This document shows positions 10,984-23,273 of a stretch of 64,000 nt of DNA, piece after piece (within the stretch, counting starts at the first letter, position 1; every line of letters begins with the position of its first letter). Both the position numbers and the translations under genes were made by a program. Below the pieces are notes generated by a model that worked only from the letters and a program-made list of their open reading frames with translations, made no database searches and was not told the DNA's origin. Source of the DNA: Lactarius indigo (lineage: Eukaryota; Basidiomycota; Agaricomycetes; Russulales; Russulaceae); NCBI GenBank assembly GCA_025766275.1, contig JAFKAC010000033.1, forward strand, positions 434,001 to 498,000, in the 5' to 3' direction.

Positions 10984-11213
10984 TGATGAACAGCACACAA
11001 AGGTAGCATACTCACAGTGGACTAAGAGGACTGTGGTGAGATAGGCTGGGTGGCTGGAAAGCAGCAACAGGAGTCAAGCAAGGTAAAGCAAGAGTGTCTG
11101 GCACACAACAGAGTGAGAACTGATAATAGTATTACAGAGGAAAGACTTTACCTAGCACACAACAGAGTGAGAACTGATGTGGACCAGGGCATACAGAGTA
11201 CTCTACTTACATC
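10984..11213 (-). repeat. Truncated LTR-C copy
   Basis: Begins TGATGAACAGCACAC (the 3' end of LTR-C on minus) and carries both copies of the internal direct repeat. Similarity stops near 11213, where about 350 bp of the LTR are missing. No target duplication can be assigned. Confidence 0.8.
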
Positions 11214-11595
11214 AGGAAAAACGGTATCCTAAGATTTTAACAAATCTCAGAAATATGGTAGGATCTGTCGAGAATGTATTTAAATTTAACGATTTTTCTG
11301 AGTTTCAAAAGTTGTTAAGATGGGTGAGATAAAAACCTCCCTCCAAATTTCCAGTAAAATATTGACAATTATTGACATAATTTGACATAAATCGACAGAT
11401 ATTAGAATATGTTTCAAGATATGTTATGTTTTTTCGTTCACTGTTGGGCAAATATTTCCAAATATTTTCAAATATCTTCCAAAAGTTTGTCACAAATTGC
11501 AAAGTATTTCCGTGTAAACAATTTATTTCCCATATTATTATTAGACACTGAAGCAAACTGAACAACTTGTCAGGGGACTATCTAATCTAAGATCT
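11214..11595. other. AT-rich non-coding spacer
   Basis: AT-rich sequence with oligo-T and oligo-A runs and no credible reading frame. It lies between the truncated LTR and the 3' end of the gene at 11596 and may contain that gene's 3' untranslated region and terminator. Nothing else is seen. Confidence 0.5.
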
Positions 11596-14107
11596 AGTCC
11601 TCAGCCATGTTAGCAAAATCCAGCACCGCCATCACATCCCTTTTGTTTGTTGATTTGGCTCCTTTATTTTCATCTCTGCAGGAATTGACGTCAGACGACT
11701 TTCACGAGCGAGCAGTTCAACTTACATAGCTTTCTTGAGGAGTGAGGCCATAAGGCAGTGATACTTTCTTGGGGATGCAGCAACTGTGTTGATGATTGTC
11801 ATGTGACTGTCGTAGATGCCAACATGTTCGTTGGCATTGAACTTTGGTTTCTTGTTGCGTGGGCCAGTCTTCCAGAGTACCAGCTCAGCACGCACCTACA
11901 AAAACTGTGTTATTATGACAGCGCAATGTAATGTACCACTTACCAATGTGACAGTACACGCAAGCATGGGGGCCAGGATCTCAAGTTCTTTGGACTTCAC
12001 CGGATCATCAGGGAGGCTGGAAGTGAGGCTGCCATTGTTGAGCAAGCGATTACCAACTGACGCCGCATCCTTAAAGAACCACGCCACAGTTTTGACAATA
12101 GCAGGGTGGAGATACGGCTCGTTTGTAAGCACCCGACCCTGGAAGAAAGGTCAGTTACAAATGACTTACTGAATCACAACTCACCTTGTCAACATTGAAG
12201 ATGAAGGTATCACCCTTCAGTAGGTCCTTAACAGTAGAGTCCATTGGGTCCCAGTCAGACGCTGATAAGCCATAGGCAAGCATTGCCTCATATCCTGCAG
12301 CATCGCGGATATCAGTATGAAAATTGCCAAGTCATTGTTTGACCTTCAACATTTACAGAGTTGTGTTAGTCAAGTCAGTTATAGATGTAGTCATAACTTA
12401 CCAGGTGGCCAAGCGTATTACCATAGTCCACGGTCTTCTTAATGAGGCTGGCGATTTCTTCATCTTTCACATCTTGGACACTGTCACGAAGAACAGAACG
12501 AATAGCCATGTCAATTTTGTCAGATGGGGGGAATGCCGAAACAAGCATGGCATATTCCTGCATGTGACTGAAGCCATGGTAAAGGACACGCTGCACACGT
12601 TGTGAATAAGCTTTGAGGCCAGGGTACTTCTGTCCAGGCGTGGGGGTGGGTAACTGGGTGGAACTCTCTTTGTCACTTGAATTGTTGTTATCTGCGACAG
12701 AAATATTTGCGAGCTAATGAAATATAAGTGTTCAAACTGCCGAACCAACTCGTAAACATAGAACGCACCTTCTTCGACTTTGCAGCAGATGCCACCTTGC
12801 GCCAATTTGGGCACTAGTGTGTTAGACTCGCATCAGCAGTGTCCATGTAGTGAAAGACCCATGTACAAATGAGGTACCTCTGCTTTCTGAGCACGCTCCT
12901 GACGAGTAGAAAGCTTTGAGCGACCACCGGTAGTAGTTGTTTTCTGGTTGAATTGGTGGGTGCTTCAATGAGGAGCCTATCTGGAGCATGGTTTCTTACC
13001 TTGCTTTTGTCAATCTCAGTATCATCACCCGAATTGTCCTTCTGGTGCACTGGTGCGAGGTTTGTGTCAATATCTGTTGGAGCAAGACTTGGAGTCAGAG
13101 GGTAGAAGGTGGTGTCGCCATCGGTGTCATCATCTTCCAAGTTTGCGGGGGCACGTGAACTTGACGCAGAAGTCTTCCACTTTGGTTGCTGATCAACGTG
13201 CATCAGTGATTACATGGTAGCAGAACGTTGTGAAATAAACCCACTTCGAACTCTCTCTGCTCCTGATTGACATCCTCATAGTCATCTGTGTCCTCCCCCG
13301 GCTGGCATTCAGATGCGTTTTCCACCTCAGGCTCCTCCTTGGTGTCTTCTTCATCGTCTTCTTCCTTGGTGTCTTCAGTTGGCTTGTTCTTTCGACTTAC
13401 TTTCACAGGCAGGACAGTGCCTTTCACTTTGTCAGGTATGGTGTCAGCTGTGACAGTCTTAGACGCTGAGGGTGCCACAACGGCCTGGGGCTCCTCTTCA
13501 TCTGAATTGAAGGCTTGATCATCCAGAGGTAAGTACTTCAACTTTTCTGTGAGGGATCTGCTCAATGTATAGCTAATATGTGAGCAGTGTCGACCTACGT
13601 TTATCTCCCTTTACAGCCAATGGTTTGGGTTTGGTGGTAACACCTTTCATCGAGCATAGATGCGCAAATATTATTCAGTTCCTGCACACCAAATGGATGA
13701 TTGTTGAAGTCGCACATACCTTTCTTCTTCTTCGTGGCATTTTTCTCATCCGGATTGGACTGAGTTTGCTTGCGGCTGGGTGCAGGTCCATCATCCTGTA
13801 CGTCCTTCTTCTTCCAAACTAAAAGAACCACCGCGATTGACTCGGATTAGCCTTCTGCATCACAGAATAAGTATGTGCCTGCATTTTTTATGGCCTGTTT
13901 CTTTTTGAGGTGTCCACCTGTAGATGTTGCTTGGCATCAAAAATAACGAAGGCAGTCTCACGCTCACAACTACCACCCACCACTGGCAGCCATCTCCTCT
14001 TCAAGCTTTTTTGCAGTGAGGGCATCCTCTTGCTTCTTGAGAGCCAACGCTTGTGCACACATAGCTCGTGGGGTAAGTGTCGGTAGTTTGGGCATGCTTG
14101 TACTCAT
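11596..14107 (-). CDS. Multi-intron gene, DUF6532-like C-terminal domain
   Basis: Start ATG at 14107-14105 (MSTSMPKLPTLTPRAM), stop TAG at 11598-11596, with about ten exons separated by short GT-AG introns. Well-supported junctions include a GTGGGT intron ending at about 13190, a GTAAGA intron near 13000, and the last intron GTAAGT...CTGCAG near 11690. The N-terminal half is low-complexity, Lys-rich and then strongly acidic (Glu/Asp runs near 13290-13400). The C-terminal half is a helical domain (HPAIVKTVAWFF, LACTVTLVRAELVLWKTG) resembling the DUF6532 family found in agaricomycetes; function unknown. Unlike its neighbours it shows no obvious inactivating stops. Some central exon borders are uncertain. 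It could be a host gene or an expanded TE-associated family member. Confidence 0.6.
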
Positions 14108-14373
14108 GATATTGTCAGCGTACTCGTAGTCAAAACCAGGAAGGCAACAAGTACCTAGATGGATAGGCTGCGCCAGTGGGTAGCTTCAAAGAAACTCATG
14201 AAGATGATGAAGACAAAGAAAAAGTGGTAGGAAACAAGGGTAGAGATGGTACTTAGTTGACAGTTGGGCCAAGGGCAATGTGAAGTGATTGGAATCACCG
14301 CATGGACTCAGCCTTGCTCGCTTATTCAGTCCCATCTAAGGCACCTAAGGCTTGACAGTTGTGACAGTTCATG
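14108..14373. other. Upstream region of the DUF6532-like gene
   Basis: No reading frame of note. It is the likely promoter of the minus-strand gene ending at 14107. It abuts the outer end of the DNA transposon at 14374. Confidence 0.45.
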
Positions 14374-15280
14374 CTCAGTAAAAAAGAAAAGTCACACAAA
14401 GTCACACAAAGTCAGCTCAAAGTCAATGACTTTTCACTTGACTGATGTCCTATTTTAGCGACTTCAAAAGTCAGGAAAAAGTCACAAAAAAGTCAGTCTA
14501 AGGTCAATGTATAGTCACTTGGTAGTCAATGACTTTTCATTGACTTTTTGTTGACTGATGTCCTATTTTTTCGACTTTGAATTGACTGCTGAAGTCAAGT
14601 GCAAGTCATTAAAAAGTCAACAAAAAGTCATTGAAAAGTCACTGTAAGTCATTGACTTTTCATTGACTTTTTGTTGACTGATGTCCTATTTTTTCGACTT
14701 TGAACTGACTGCCGAAGTCAAGCACAAGTCATTACAAAGTCAACAAAAAGTCAATGAAAAGTCACTGACTTACAGCGACTTTCCATTGACTTTTTGTTGA
14801 CTAAGGAAGTCAAGCTCCAGTCATTCAAAAGTCAACAAAAAGTCAATGAAAAGTCACTGACTTACAGCGACTTTCCATTGACTTTTTGTTGACTAAGGAA
14901 GTCAAGCTCCAGTCATTCAAAAGTCAACAAAAAGTCATTGACTAAGAACTGACTTTGTTTGACTTTTAATTGACTTTTCAAAGTCAATTGGCAGTCAACA
15001 AAAAAAGTCGCACAAAAGTCAACAAAAAGTCAATGACTTTTTATTGACTATGGAAGTCAATTTCCAGTCATTCAAAAGTCAATAAAAAGTCGTTGACTAA
15101 GAACTGACTTTGTTTGACTTTTAATTGACTTTCAAAGTCAATTAACAGTCAACATAAAAGTCACACAAAAGTCACACAAAAGTCGAACAAAAGTCACCAA
15201 TATTATTGACTACAGACTGACTTTTAGCTGACTTTGGGAGTCAGTTTAAAGTCACACATTAATCACGCGAGAAATTCCGA
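14374..15280. repeat. Left subterminal repeat array (TGACT/AGTCA motif)
   Basis: About 0.9 kb made almost wholly of the pentamer TGACT in both orientations, in larger units such as TTGACTTTTTGTTGACT and the motif TGATGTCCTATTTT (14440, 14560, 14680). Near-tandem copies about 100 bp long occur around 14750-14940. In CACTA elements, subterminal repeats of this sort are binding sites for the TnpA-type protein; here that role is inferred. Confidence 0.8.
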
Positions 15281-15363
15281 CAGCAAAAAAAGATATATTT
15301 TTTTTGTGACAAACAGGCCCACCGCTGCGAACAATACGAGAGCTTTGATTTAAAAGATGGGCG

Positions 15364-17523
15364 CTATGCAGCAGCCTTTGCGTTGCGCTTTGATTTGCGC
15401 TGGAGAACATTAGCCACAATATATATTGACATATGTGTGACTTACCTCGTTGACGATGCTCTCGATGTCCTCTTTAGAGGGCTGTTCCGACTTCGGCGCT
15501 CCCGCAATCGCCTTGATAAGGTCTGTGAAAACATATTAGCAAAGAGGGGAAGGAAGGGGAGGAGGGGAGGAGAGGCGACGTACCTCTTCTCGTAGGCCGC
15601 TTCCCTTGCGACTCGATCTCGTGCTCATCGACCCACTGCATGAGCTCGTCACGCTGAAGGTCTTGGAGGTGTGAGTGGGACTCGTCGTCGTCGGCCAAGC
15701 CCTAAAATAAATGAATCATCAGCGATATGCGGCGGCAATGGAAGACATACCTCAGACGACGAGGTCGCCTTTCCACCCGGATCCTGGGCGCCCCATCTTG
15801 GGCTCTTGTGCCTGGGGTCGTCCTCAGCAGGGCTCGCCGAACGCGACTTGAGTTGCGACTGAGTAGCCACGTCATCGTCCGTTGTCGCGGAATGGGTGTC
15901 CTTGGCTTTGGCTGCCCGTGTCGACAAGGCCTTGGCACGTGACGTTGTGTTGGAACGCGACGATTTGGGGGAGGGAGGTTCAGGAGTTGAGGTCTGGAAA
16001 GGGGTGACGCATGGCGACTGTGAGAAGGAACAGTACTCACCGGCTGGGAGGCCGCGCCAGGTCGAACGAGAGACATAAAAGCCGGGCGAGGGGAAGGAGG
16101 TTGGCAACCTACAAAGTAATTAGGTCAGTAGGTCAGGCTGTAAATGCGAATATTCTCGCTCACCTGTATCGGGACCTACTGATGTCCCACTGGTACCCTC
16201 GTCGGATTTTGAGCGTTTCCCAGTTCGCCGTGGAGGGCTGAGATCGCGCCTACGCTTAGCCTTGGGGCCAGCCTTGCTTGATGACTCTGGCTCTGAGGGT
16301 GGCCGTACGGAAGTTACACGGGGACGAGGATGGGGGGACTTGAAAGAGGCACGACGAGGGGACAGCTGTGAAAGGCGGGAAGGGGCAACACTGGAAGAAG
16401 CGGGAGAGCGCGAAGTGGGAGAGGGGGAAGGTAAGGCGCGGGAAGAAGTACTGACGCGGCTGGAAGGAGGGATGCAGGAAGATTCCGCGATGCTAGGAGT
16501 CGATGGACGGGGAGGTACAGAATGTGAGCGGTTCGAAGGGCGATCCATCACCGACCCGAGGACTATATCGGCCTTCCAGTTGGCGCTGCACAGTGAGAGG
16601 AGGGGAGCCAAACGTTCGAGTGCTTCAACGGCTTGAGCCCACTCGCCGGAAAAGTTGTGCTTGAGGAACCCTTTCTTGCGCATCTTGTCGGCAACGGCGC
16701 GGGGATCGTGCCTCAGTGGCTCCAGGTGGGTGCGAACAACGGTCAGCGCGGTTTGGCGGATCGTTTTCCACTCCCCGTCTGAGAGCATCCTCCCGTCCTC
16801 GTGTCGAACCGCGCGTTGCATGGGGGGTCGGGACGTATTGCCAACAGAAACGCCGACACCGGGATCGTTCTTGCAATCGTCCCACGTCCAGATGACGGAG
16901 TGCGGATAGCAATCCGGGCGGGTTGACGGACGAGGGGAAGGTAAAGGGAGCCATGGCAGTGGAGCGCCAGAGGCAACTTGCGAGGCTGACTCGCTCGGAC
17001 GCAAAGACGAAGCGGCCAAGCTAACGGCTGGAGCTGACGATGTAAAAAAAAAAGATTAATTGTACGATTACGACGATAAAAAAAAAAGGCACTTACAGCT
17101 TGTCGCCATCGGGCGCAGGGACGAAGCGAATGAGCTGGCGACTGTAGCTAGAGAAGGATGAGGAAAGGATGAGTAAAAAAATATATAAAAAAAGACAAAA
17201 CGCGACTCACGATTCGCCGACAAAGTACTTTGTCGCAGGCTGAGAAGTTCTTGAAGGTGGCCAACCATATTGACGTATTTCATGAACTCCGGGTTGTGCG
17301 TGAGTTCGTCGTGAGTCAGGCGGGCGATGATGTTGATGGGGAGGCCGGAAGGTTGAGAAATCTGAGAGAAAAGAGAGACAGGTGTCGCAGCGGACGACTG
17401 GGTACTTGCGGTCGCAGAAAACATCGCGCTCGGGGGGCGAGACTGAGTCGCCGACAAGTCCTCCTCGTCCATCTCATCAAAGTCTAAAAGAGGCTCGTCA
17501 AGATCATCCAGAATAGTCGACAT
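15364..17523 (-). CDS. Transposon accessory protein 'gene B' (591 aa, unknown; TnpA-like candidate)
   Basis: Eight exons with clean GT-AG introns keep one frame: 17523-17211, 17147-17097, 17033-16164, 16108-16041, 15993-15751, 15701-15584, 15522-15446 and 15399-15364. The start is MSTILDDLDEPLL and the C-terminus is RKSKRNAKAAA. The N-terminus is acidic (about residues 1-30) and a possible helical dimer region follows (NMVGHLQELLSLRQS). The globular core (roughly 155-265) contains VIWTWDDCKND, DGEWKTIRQTAL and LSLCSANWKADIVLG. A Ser/Pro/Arg-rich tail has a basic cluster (KAKRRRDLSPPRRTGKRSK) fitting nuclear localisation. I recognise no named family. Its place between the subterminal repeats and the divergent transposase suggests a TnpA-like DNA-binding partner (inference). 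Confidence 0.75.
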
Positions 17524-17838
17524 GCAAGAAAAATAGATGGGAAGGGAAGATGGAAGAAGATGGGAATGAGAGGAAGAGGGAAGAGGGAAGAGGAAATGGG
17601 GAAGGAAGGAACGCGGAAGGTGGAGAGGACGAATGACCGAACGAACAAGCGAGGGAAAAATAAAAACATAAGTCAATATGAACGTAAGTCAATATGTTCG
17701 CTTGCTCCTGCCCTGACAAATCGCGGCACGGCCGGCCCGGGGCTTCAAAGACTCGAAACTCGCAACTTGTTATCTATAGTCCATCAGCAGATAGTTTTTG
17801 TGCTACCAGGCCTGTATGTACACCTTCCCACAACAACA
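17524..17838. promoter_or_regulatory. Divergent promoter between gene B and the transposase
   Basis: 315 bp separate the two start codons, which face away from each other, so both promoters must lie here. There is a purine-rich tract on the plus strand (about 17530-17640) and an AT-rich patch near 17655-17690. No clear TATA box can be fixed for either gene. Confidence 0.5.
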
Positions 17839-20800
17839 ATGGCACCAATAGTTAAATATATTTGCCCATGCTTCAAGTGCACCTCAAATAAGGAGCTTTC
17901 CAAGAGGACTATCAGGATTCACTCCAAGGAAAACCTAAAGCATCTATATAATCTGATAGCTTCTGGTGCACCTCAGGACACTGTGAACTTTGTCCAGAGC
18001 TGTCAACACCAGCTTTCAGAGCTGCTTGGCAGCCTGGTTGAGGAGTCACAGTTATCCAGGCAACTTGGATCTCTTTATTCAGATGGTGAGCACTTATTTT
18101 TTATGCTCCCAATTAATACTGATCTACTTAGATCTAGCTATTGCCCCTACTAGTTCACCCCCATTTCCAGAGGGGAGGATGGTCAATGATGATGCTATGA
18201 TGGTTGATGATGATTGTAAGTAATTTACTGTGAACTTATGATATCTTTGTCCTAATGCCAGCATAGACACCCCATTTTCCTTGCAGGAGGAGGGCTCTAT
18301 GGATATACAGGAGTTGGACAATATATCAGACCAGGAGCATGAGGATGACAGCTCTGTCATCTTCAGGATTCCAGAGGAGACCTTGGATGTTGCTCCAGAC
18401 CCTGGCTCTGAATCTGGCTCTAGTTCTAGTCAACTGGACTCACTGGAGGATGATGATAGTTTTTTAGCCTCTGATGAGGACTTTGCCCCTTACAAGTCCT
18501 CATATGGGCCCTCTGGTGGTAGTGGTGGTGGGAATTTGCCAGAAATTGTTGTGAAGCTTCAGAAACAGCTGTTGAAGGAATATACACTCCCCCCTCCTCC
18601 TATCCATGCCCCATGGCAACAGACACTATCCAGGGCACAGACCTTATCCCTCCAGCACTACCTTGCATGGATAGGGTCCAATGGCACTGTTAAAGCATAC
18701 AATGCCCATGCACAGGTACTTGGAGAGGCCACAAAGGAGGGTCAGAAAGCTAGCTGAAGACCTCACTGGCCTACACCCCTCATTTATTGACATGTGCCCT
18801 AAAAGTTGCATGGCATATACTGGAGACTCTCATTCTCAATCCACCTGCTCATACAAAGACTGTGATGAGCAGCGCTACAAACCACAGCAGAGTCCTACAG
18901 CCAGACCAAAGTCAAGGGCAACCATGCTCTATATGCCCATCACTCCCATCATTCAGGCATACTATGCCAATGCAGAGACATCCCATGAGATGCGCCATAG
19001 GGATGAATGCTTGAAGAGGACACTAGATGTGCTTGCAAGGGGTGCTGGTGTGAAGAGGTCAGAGTTTGCCAACTCTGACAACCATATTCACCACTACACC
19101 AAATTGGGGCTATTCCATGATGAAAGAGACACTGCCCTATCAATCTCTACAGATGGTGCTCAGCTCACCATGAAAAAGCAGTCCAATATGTGGCTCCTAA
19201 TTGTTGTGCTGCTCAATCTCCCACCAGAGATGTGCTACAGAGCAAGCAATGTCATTGTCCCACTTGCCATCCCAGGCCCATCAGCACCTGGGAACATTGA
19301 GTCCTTCATATATCCCCTTTTTGAAGAGATGGCAATGGCAAGTGTGGGGATGTGGACATGGGATGCTATTGACTCATCCTACTTTGTTCTGAGAGCATAT
19401 CTCTGTGGTGTAAAAGGAGACATGCTTGGATCTGCCAAGTTGAGTGGGATGGCAGGACATTCAGCCCTTTATGGTGATCGCTTCAGTTTGGTACAAGGTG
19501 CTCGCCCTGCCAAGGACAGAGGTGCTAGAGCCCAGTACTATCCAATCTCTCCACCTCAAAAGGAAAGATATAATCCTGGTCGCCATATTGTTGACCTGGA
19601 TAACTTGCCCATGAGAGGCCAAAGACAATATTGGCAGACTATTGAAAGGCTAGAGTCTGCAAGAACCCAAGCAGAGCTTCAAAGGACTGTAAAGGAGACA
19701 GGAATCTCACGCCTTACAATATGTGCAGCCAGTCCTACATTTTCCCATCCATCATTCTTCCCATTGGACCCCTTCCATTTATTCTATGAAAACTGCATGG
19801 TACACATCTGGGACTTGTGGGTGACCCATAGCTCCATTGATGAGAAGATACATATGGATGCAGGCATGGCCTCAAAACTTGGTGCAGAGGTTGAAAAGGC
19901 AGTAAAGACCCTCCCTTCATCTTTCTGTGGGCCAATCAGGGACCCATACAAAAAGCGCCATAGCCAGTACAAAGTCTATGAATGGATGGCCCTCCTTCAC
20001 TGGTATATTATACCAATGGCATGGGAGCTAGGCTTTGACAAGGATGTCCTCAAGAACTTTGGCCAGTTTGCAGACATTGTTGAAGCTGCAATGTCTCATT
20101 CACCAAAGTCTGATGAGGACTTAGCATCCTTACACAGTCTAATCAAGTCCTTCCTCCAGGAATTTGAGAGGCTTTATGTTGAGGATGACCCAGTCAAGGT
20201 CTCAAGATGCAGGCTGTGCATCTGGCAATTAATTCATGTCCCACACCATATCTCATGGAATGGCTCAATCAGATTTGGCTCTCAAGCTACAGTGGAGAGG
20301 GCCATTGGAGAAATTGGCCATAAAGTCAGGTCCAAGAAGGCACCCTTTGCTAATATAGCCACAATTCTATATGAAAGGGCAAGCACCAAGGTGTTGACTT
20401 TGCAGTACCCATCCCTGGCCATTCCCCCTAAAGAAGGGAGGAAGAAGGAACACCTGTTTCAGTCACTGCCAATCAAAAGGACTGAGATAGAAAATCCCTC
20501 AGAACATTATAACCACCTTGCTGCAATTTGTGATTTTCTTGAAGTCACTCTGGATATGGACCTCATAATTCAGAGATGGGGAAAGTGCAATATGCCAGGA
20601 GATGTCACTTTGAGGAGCAGAATCTCTGAGAAGGGAGGTCAAGCCACAAGGTCATCTAGATATTTTGAGGCTCAAGGAGAGGAGGGGCTTATCTTTGGAG
20701 AGGCATTGGCATTTTACTTTTTGCCAGACTATGACTACAGTCTGGTGGTCTATTATGGGCTAGGAGAGATAAGGAATGTGCTGGGAAGATGGTGTGGAGA

Positions 20801-20957
20801 GTGGTCAAATGACTGCATGGTGTTGAGAACATCTAGTCTTGTTACACTGGTTGGAGTTTGGGAATGGGAGTCAAAGGTTCATATCTTGAGAAAGCACCCA
20901 GGATTAGATATGCTTAGTTCTGAGGAGCATGGTATTGAAGAACAAGAAGAGGAGTAA
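17839..20957 (+). CDS. Tnp2/Plavaka-type DDE transposase (about 995 aa)
   Basis: Exons 17839-18085, 18132-18215, 18267-18715 and 18750-20957 give one frame from MAPIVKYICPCFKC to the stop at 20957. The N-terminal CPCFKC...H looks like the zinc motif of this group. An acidic linker follows, then CPKSCMAYTG and CSYKDC, also zinc-like. Core motifs: ISTDGAQLT (about residue 393, a probable catalytic Asp), LNLPPEMCYR, GDMLGSAKLSGMAGHSA, GISRLTICAA and LDPFHLFYENCMVHIWDLW (about 599). The usual CRxC pair after the GHSA motif is absent. It should cut and rejoin the element's ends in the nucleus. The third intron would be only 34 nt, so a frameshift is an alternative there. Otherwise the frame is open and it may be functional. 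Confidence 0.78.
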
Positions 20958-22059
20958 AGTAGTTAGATAGATGTCTCATACTTGTGCTTCATACATAAAG
21001 GGGTTGAAAAATGTCTACAATAACAGGCTTCTTGGCTATAAATGTTTGAACCATGGGAGAGATAAAGTGTTGAAGCACAATGGTATTGTGTTTCTCAAGA
21101 GAACACCAGGGAGACTTTTGTATGTATTAAGAACAATGTGATGTCAGGAGTCTGCATAACATGCACCAAGTCAATTGCACACATCCCCCTTGCTCATCTC
21201 CCCCACATCGATACACTCATGCCCCTTCCCCATCTCCCCCACACCTATATATATGTACCCCTTCCTCATCTCCCCAACACCTGTACACATGTCCCCCTTC
21301 CTCATCTCCCCTACTCCCATATACATGTCCCGCTTACCCAACTCCCCCACACATATACACCCCTGCCTGTTCCTCATCTCCCCCACACCTGTATGCATGT
21401 GCCCCTTCCCCATAGTGCAGAGGAAGATAGTGTCAAAGTAGTTTCTCTAGATTCTCACAAACCAGCACCTTTGTCTCACATCTGCAGGCCCTGATGGTGG
21501 ATCAGGTTGAGGCCCTGTGTGCCAACTGGTGGCAGCAACAGCTCATGCTACCAGCTGCCCACTGTTGGTAGGGGCCTTGGTAGGGGCAGCAAAATGAGTG
21601 GAGTTACAATTGTTGTCTCACCTCTGTAGGCCTTAAGATGAATATGGAGTGCCAGAAGCAGCCAATATGTAGTATTGTTGGTAGAGATGATGCTCAGATG
21701 CTAGCCATGTTAGCAGGTCTAGTGGGATGACGATCTACAGGGAGAAACAAATCAAGGTCTAGAATTTATAAGGTAAGCTGGATGGTATTCAGCAAAGACA
21801 AGTATGACTCTCATCTTTGCTAGGATAACTACTTGATTACAGAGTTGTAACTAGAGTGCCTAGTTCATACCAAAGGACTGCTACATATTTAGAAAGGAGA
21901 AGAAAGGGAAGAGAGGAGTAGAGTGAAGAGGAAGTACTATACTAAAGTGGGGGAGGAAGAAATTTCCATATGAGAATGCTATATGATCATAGCACTTGTC
22001 ATTGTGATTCCATATTGCTTAATGCTGGCTATCAGAGACTAGCTTCCTATAGTGTCTTT
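20958..22059. other. Non-coding region downstream of the transposase, partly repetitive
   Basis: Apart from the 36-bp array (21170-21415) I see no gene here. 20958-21160 probably holds the transposase 3' untranslated region. 21416-22059 contains some short repeated words but nothing assignable. Confidence 0.5.
21170..21415. repeat. 36-bp tandem repeat
   Basis: About six copies of a 36-bp C-rich unit containing CATCTCCCCCACACC; the CATCTC word recurs near 21195, 21231, 21267, 21303 and 21375. As the unit is a multiple of three, long frames appear in several phases but there is no sign they are genes. Confidence 0.8.
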
Positions 22060-22089
22060 AGGTTTAAGGCTTACATGCACCACCTCTTC

Positions 22090-23265
22090 TGCTCAGTGTT
22101 TGCCCTCTTGTGTATTCTAGACTGGTGTCCACCTTTTGTGTTCTATAGAAAAATAAGGTCTATATTGGTGGCTGGTGAGAAACACCTGTCAAGAGGACCT
22201 TCAAAGCTTGTTTGGCAAAACATATAGTATCTAGACTAGTGTTCACCTTCTGTGCTCTATAGAAAAATAAGGCCTATATTGGCAGCCTATGAGAAATACC
22301 TGTCAAGAGGACCTCCAAAAGCTTCTGTAGCAAGATATACAGTGTCTGGACTGGTGTTCACCTTCTGTTCTCTATAGAAATGTATTGGCACCTTATGAGA
22401 AATACCCGTCAAGAGGACCTCCAAAGCTTCTTTGGCAAGATATACAGTGCCTGGACTGGTGTTCACCTTCTGTTCTCAATAGAAAAGTATTGGCACCTTG
22501 TGAGAAATACCCGTCAAGAGGACCTCCAAAGCTTCTTTGGCAAGATATACAGTGCCTGGACTGGTGTTCACCTTCTGTTCTCAATAGAAAAGTATTGGCA
22601 CCTTGTGAGAAATACCTGTCAAGAGGACCTCCAAAGCTTCTTTGGCAAGATATACAGTGCCTAGACTGGTGTTCACCTTCTGTTCTCTATGGAAAAGTAT
22701 TGGCACCTTGTGAGAAATACCCATCAAGAGGACCTCCAAAGCTTCTTTGGCAAGATATACAGTGCCTGGACTGGTGTTCACCTTCTGTGCTCTATAGAAA
22801 AGTATTGGCACCTTGTGAGAAATACCTGTGGTGAGAACCTCCAAAGCTTCTTTGGCAAGATATACAGTGTCTGGACTGGTGTTCACCTTCTGTTCTCTAT
22901 GGAAAAATAAGGTCTGTATTGGCAGCCTGTGAGAAATACCTGTTGCAAAGACCTCCAAAGCTTCTTTGGCAAGATATACAGTATCTGAACTGGTGTTTAC
23001 CTTCTGTGCTCTGCAGATAAAAAAAACTGTGAGAAATACCTGTTGTGAGGACCTTCAAAGCTCTTTTGGAAAAGCATACAGTATCTAGGCTGGTGTTCAC
23101 CTTCTGTGCTTTGCAGCAAAATAAGGTCTTTATTGATAGCCTTCCAGAAGTATCTGTCAAGAGGACCTCCAGAGCTTCTTCAGCAAACTATACAGTATCT
23201 GTACTGACATCCACTTTCTGTGCCGTACAACAAAATGTGTATCACGAAGGCCTCTAAAGCTTCTT
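22090..23265. repeat. 105-bp tandem repeat (minisatellite)
   Basis: About ten copies of a 105-bp unit containing TATTGGCACCTTGTGAGAAA, AAGCTTCTTTGGCAAGATAT and TGGTGTTCACCTTCTGT. The repeat start recurs at 22383, 22488 and 22593, exactly 105 apart. Central copies are almost identical and outer copies diverge. 105 is 35 codons, so central copies are open in more than one frame on both strands; coding is not supported. Confidence 0.88.
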
Positions 23266-23273
23266 TGTAAAAC

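Noticed and set aside
22380..22958. Repeat-protein-like frames on both strands in the 105-bp array
   Set aside because: Open frames on both strands follow from a period divisible by three, and no start context or neighbouring exons support a gene.
21170..23265. CRISPR-like array
   Set aside because: Units are contiguous tandem repeats without unique spacers, and the organism is a eukaryote.
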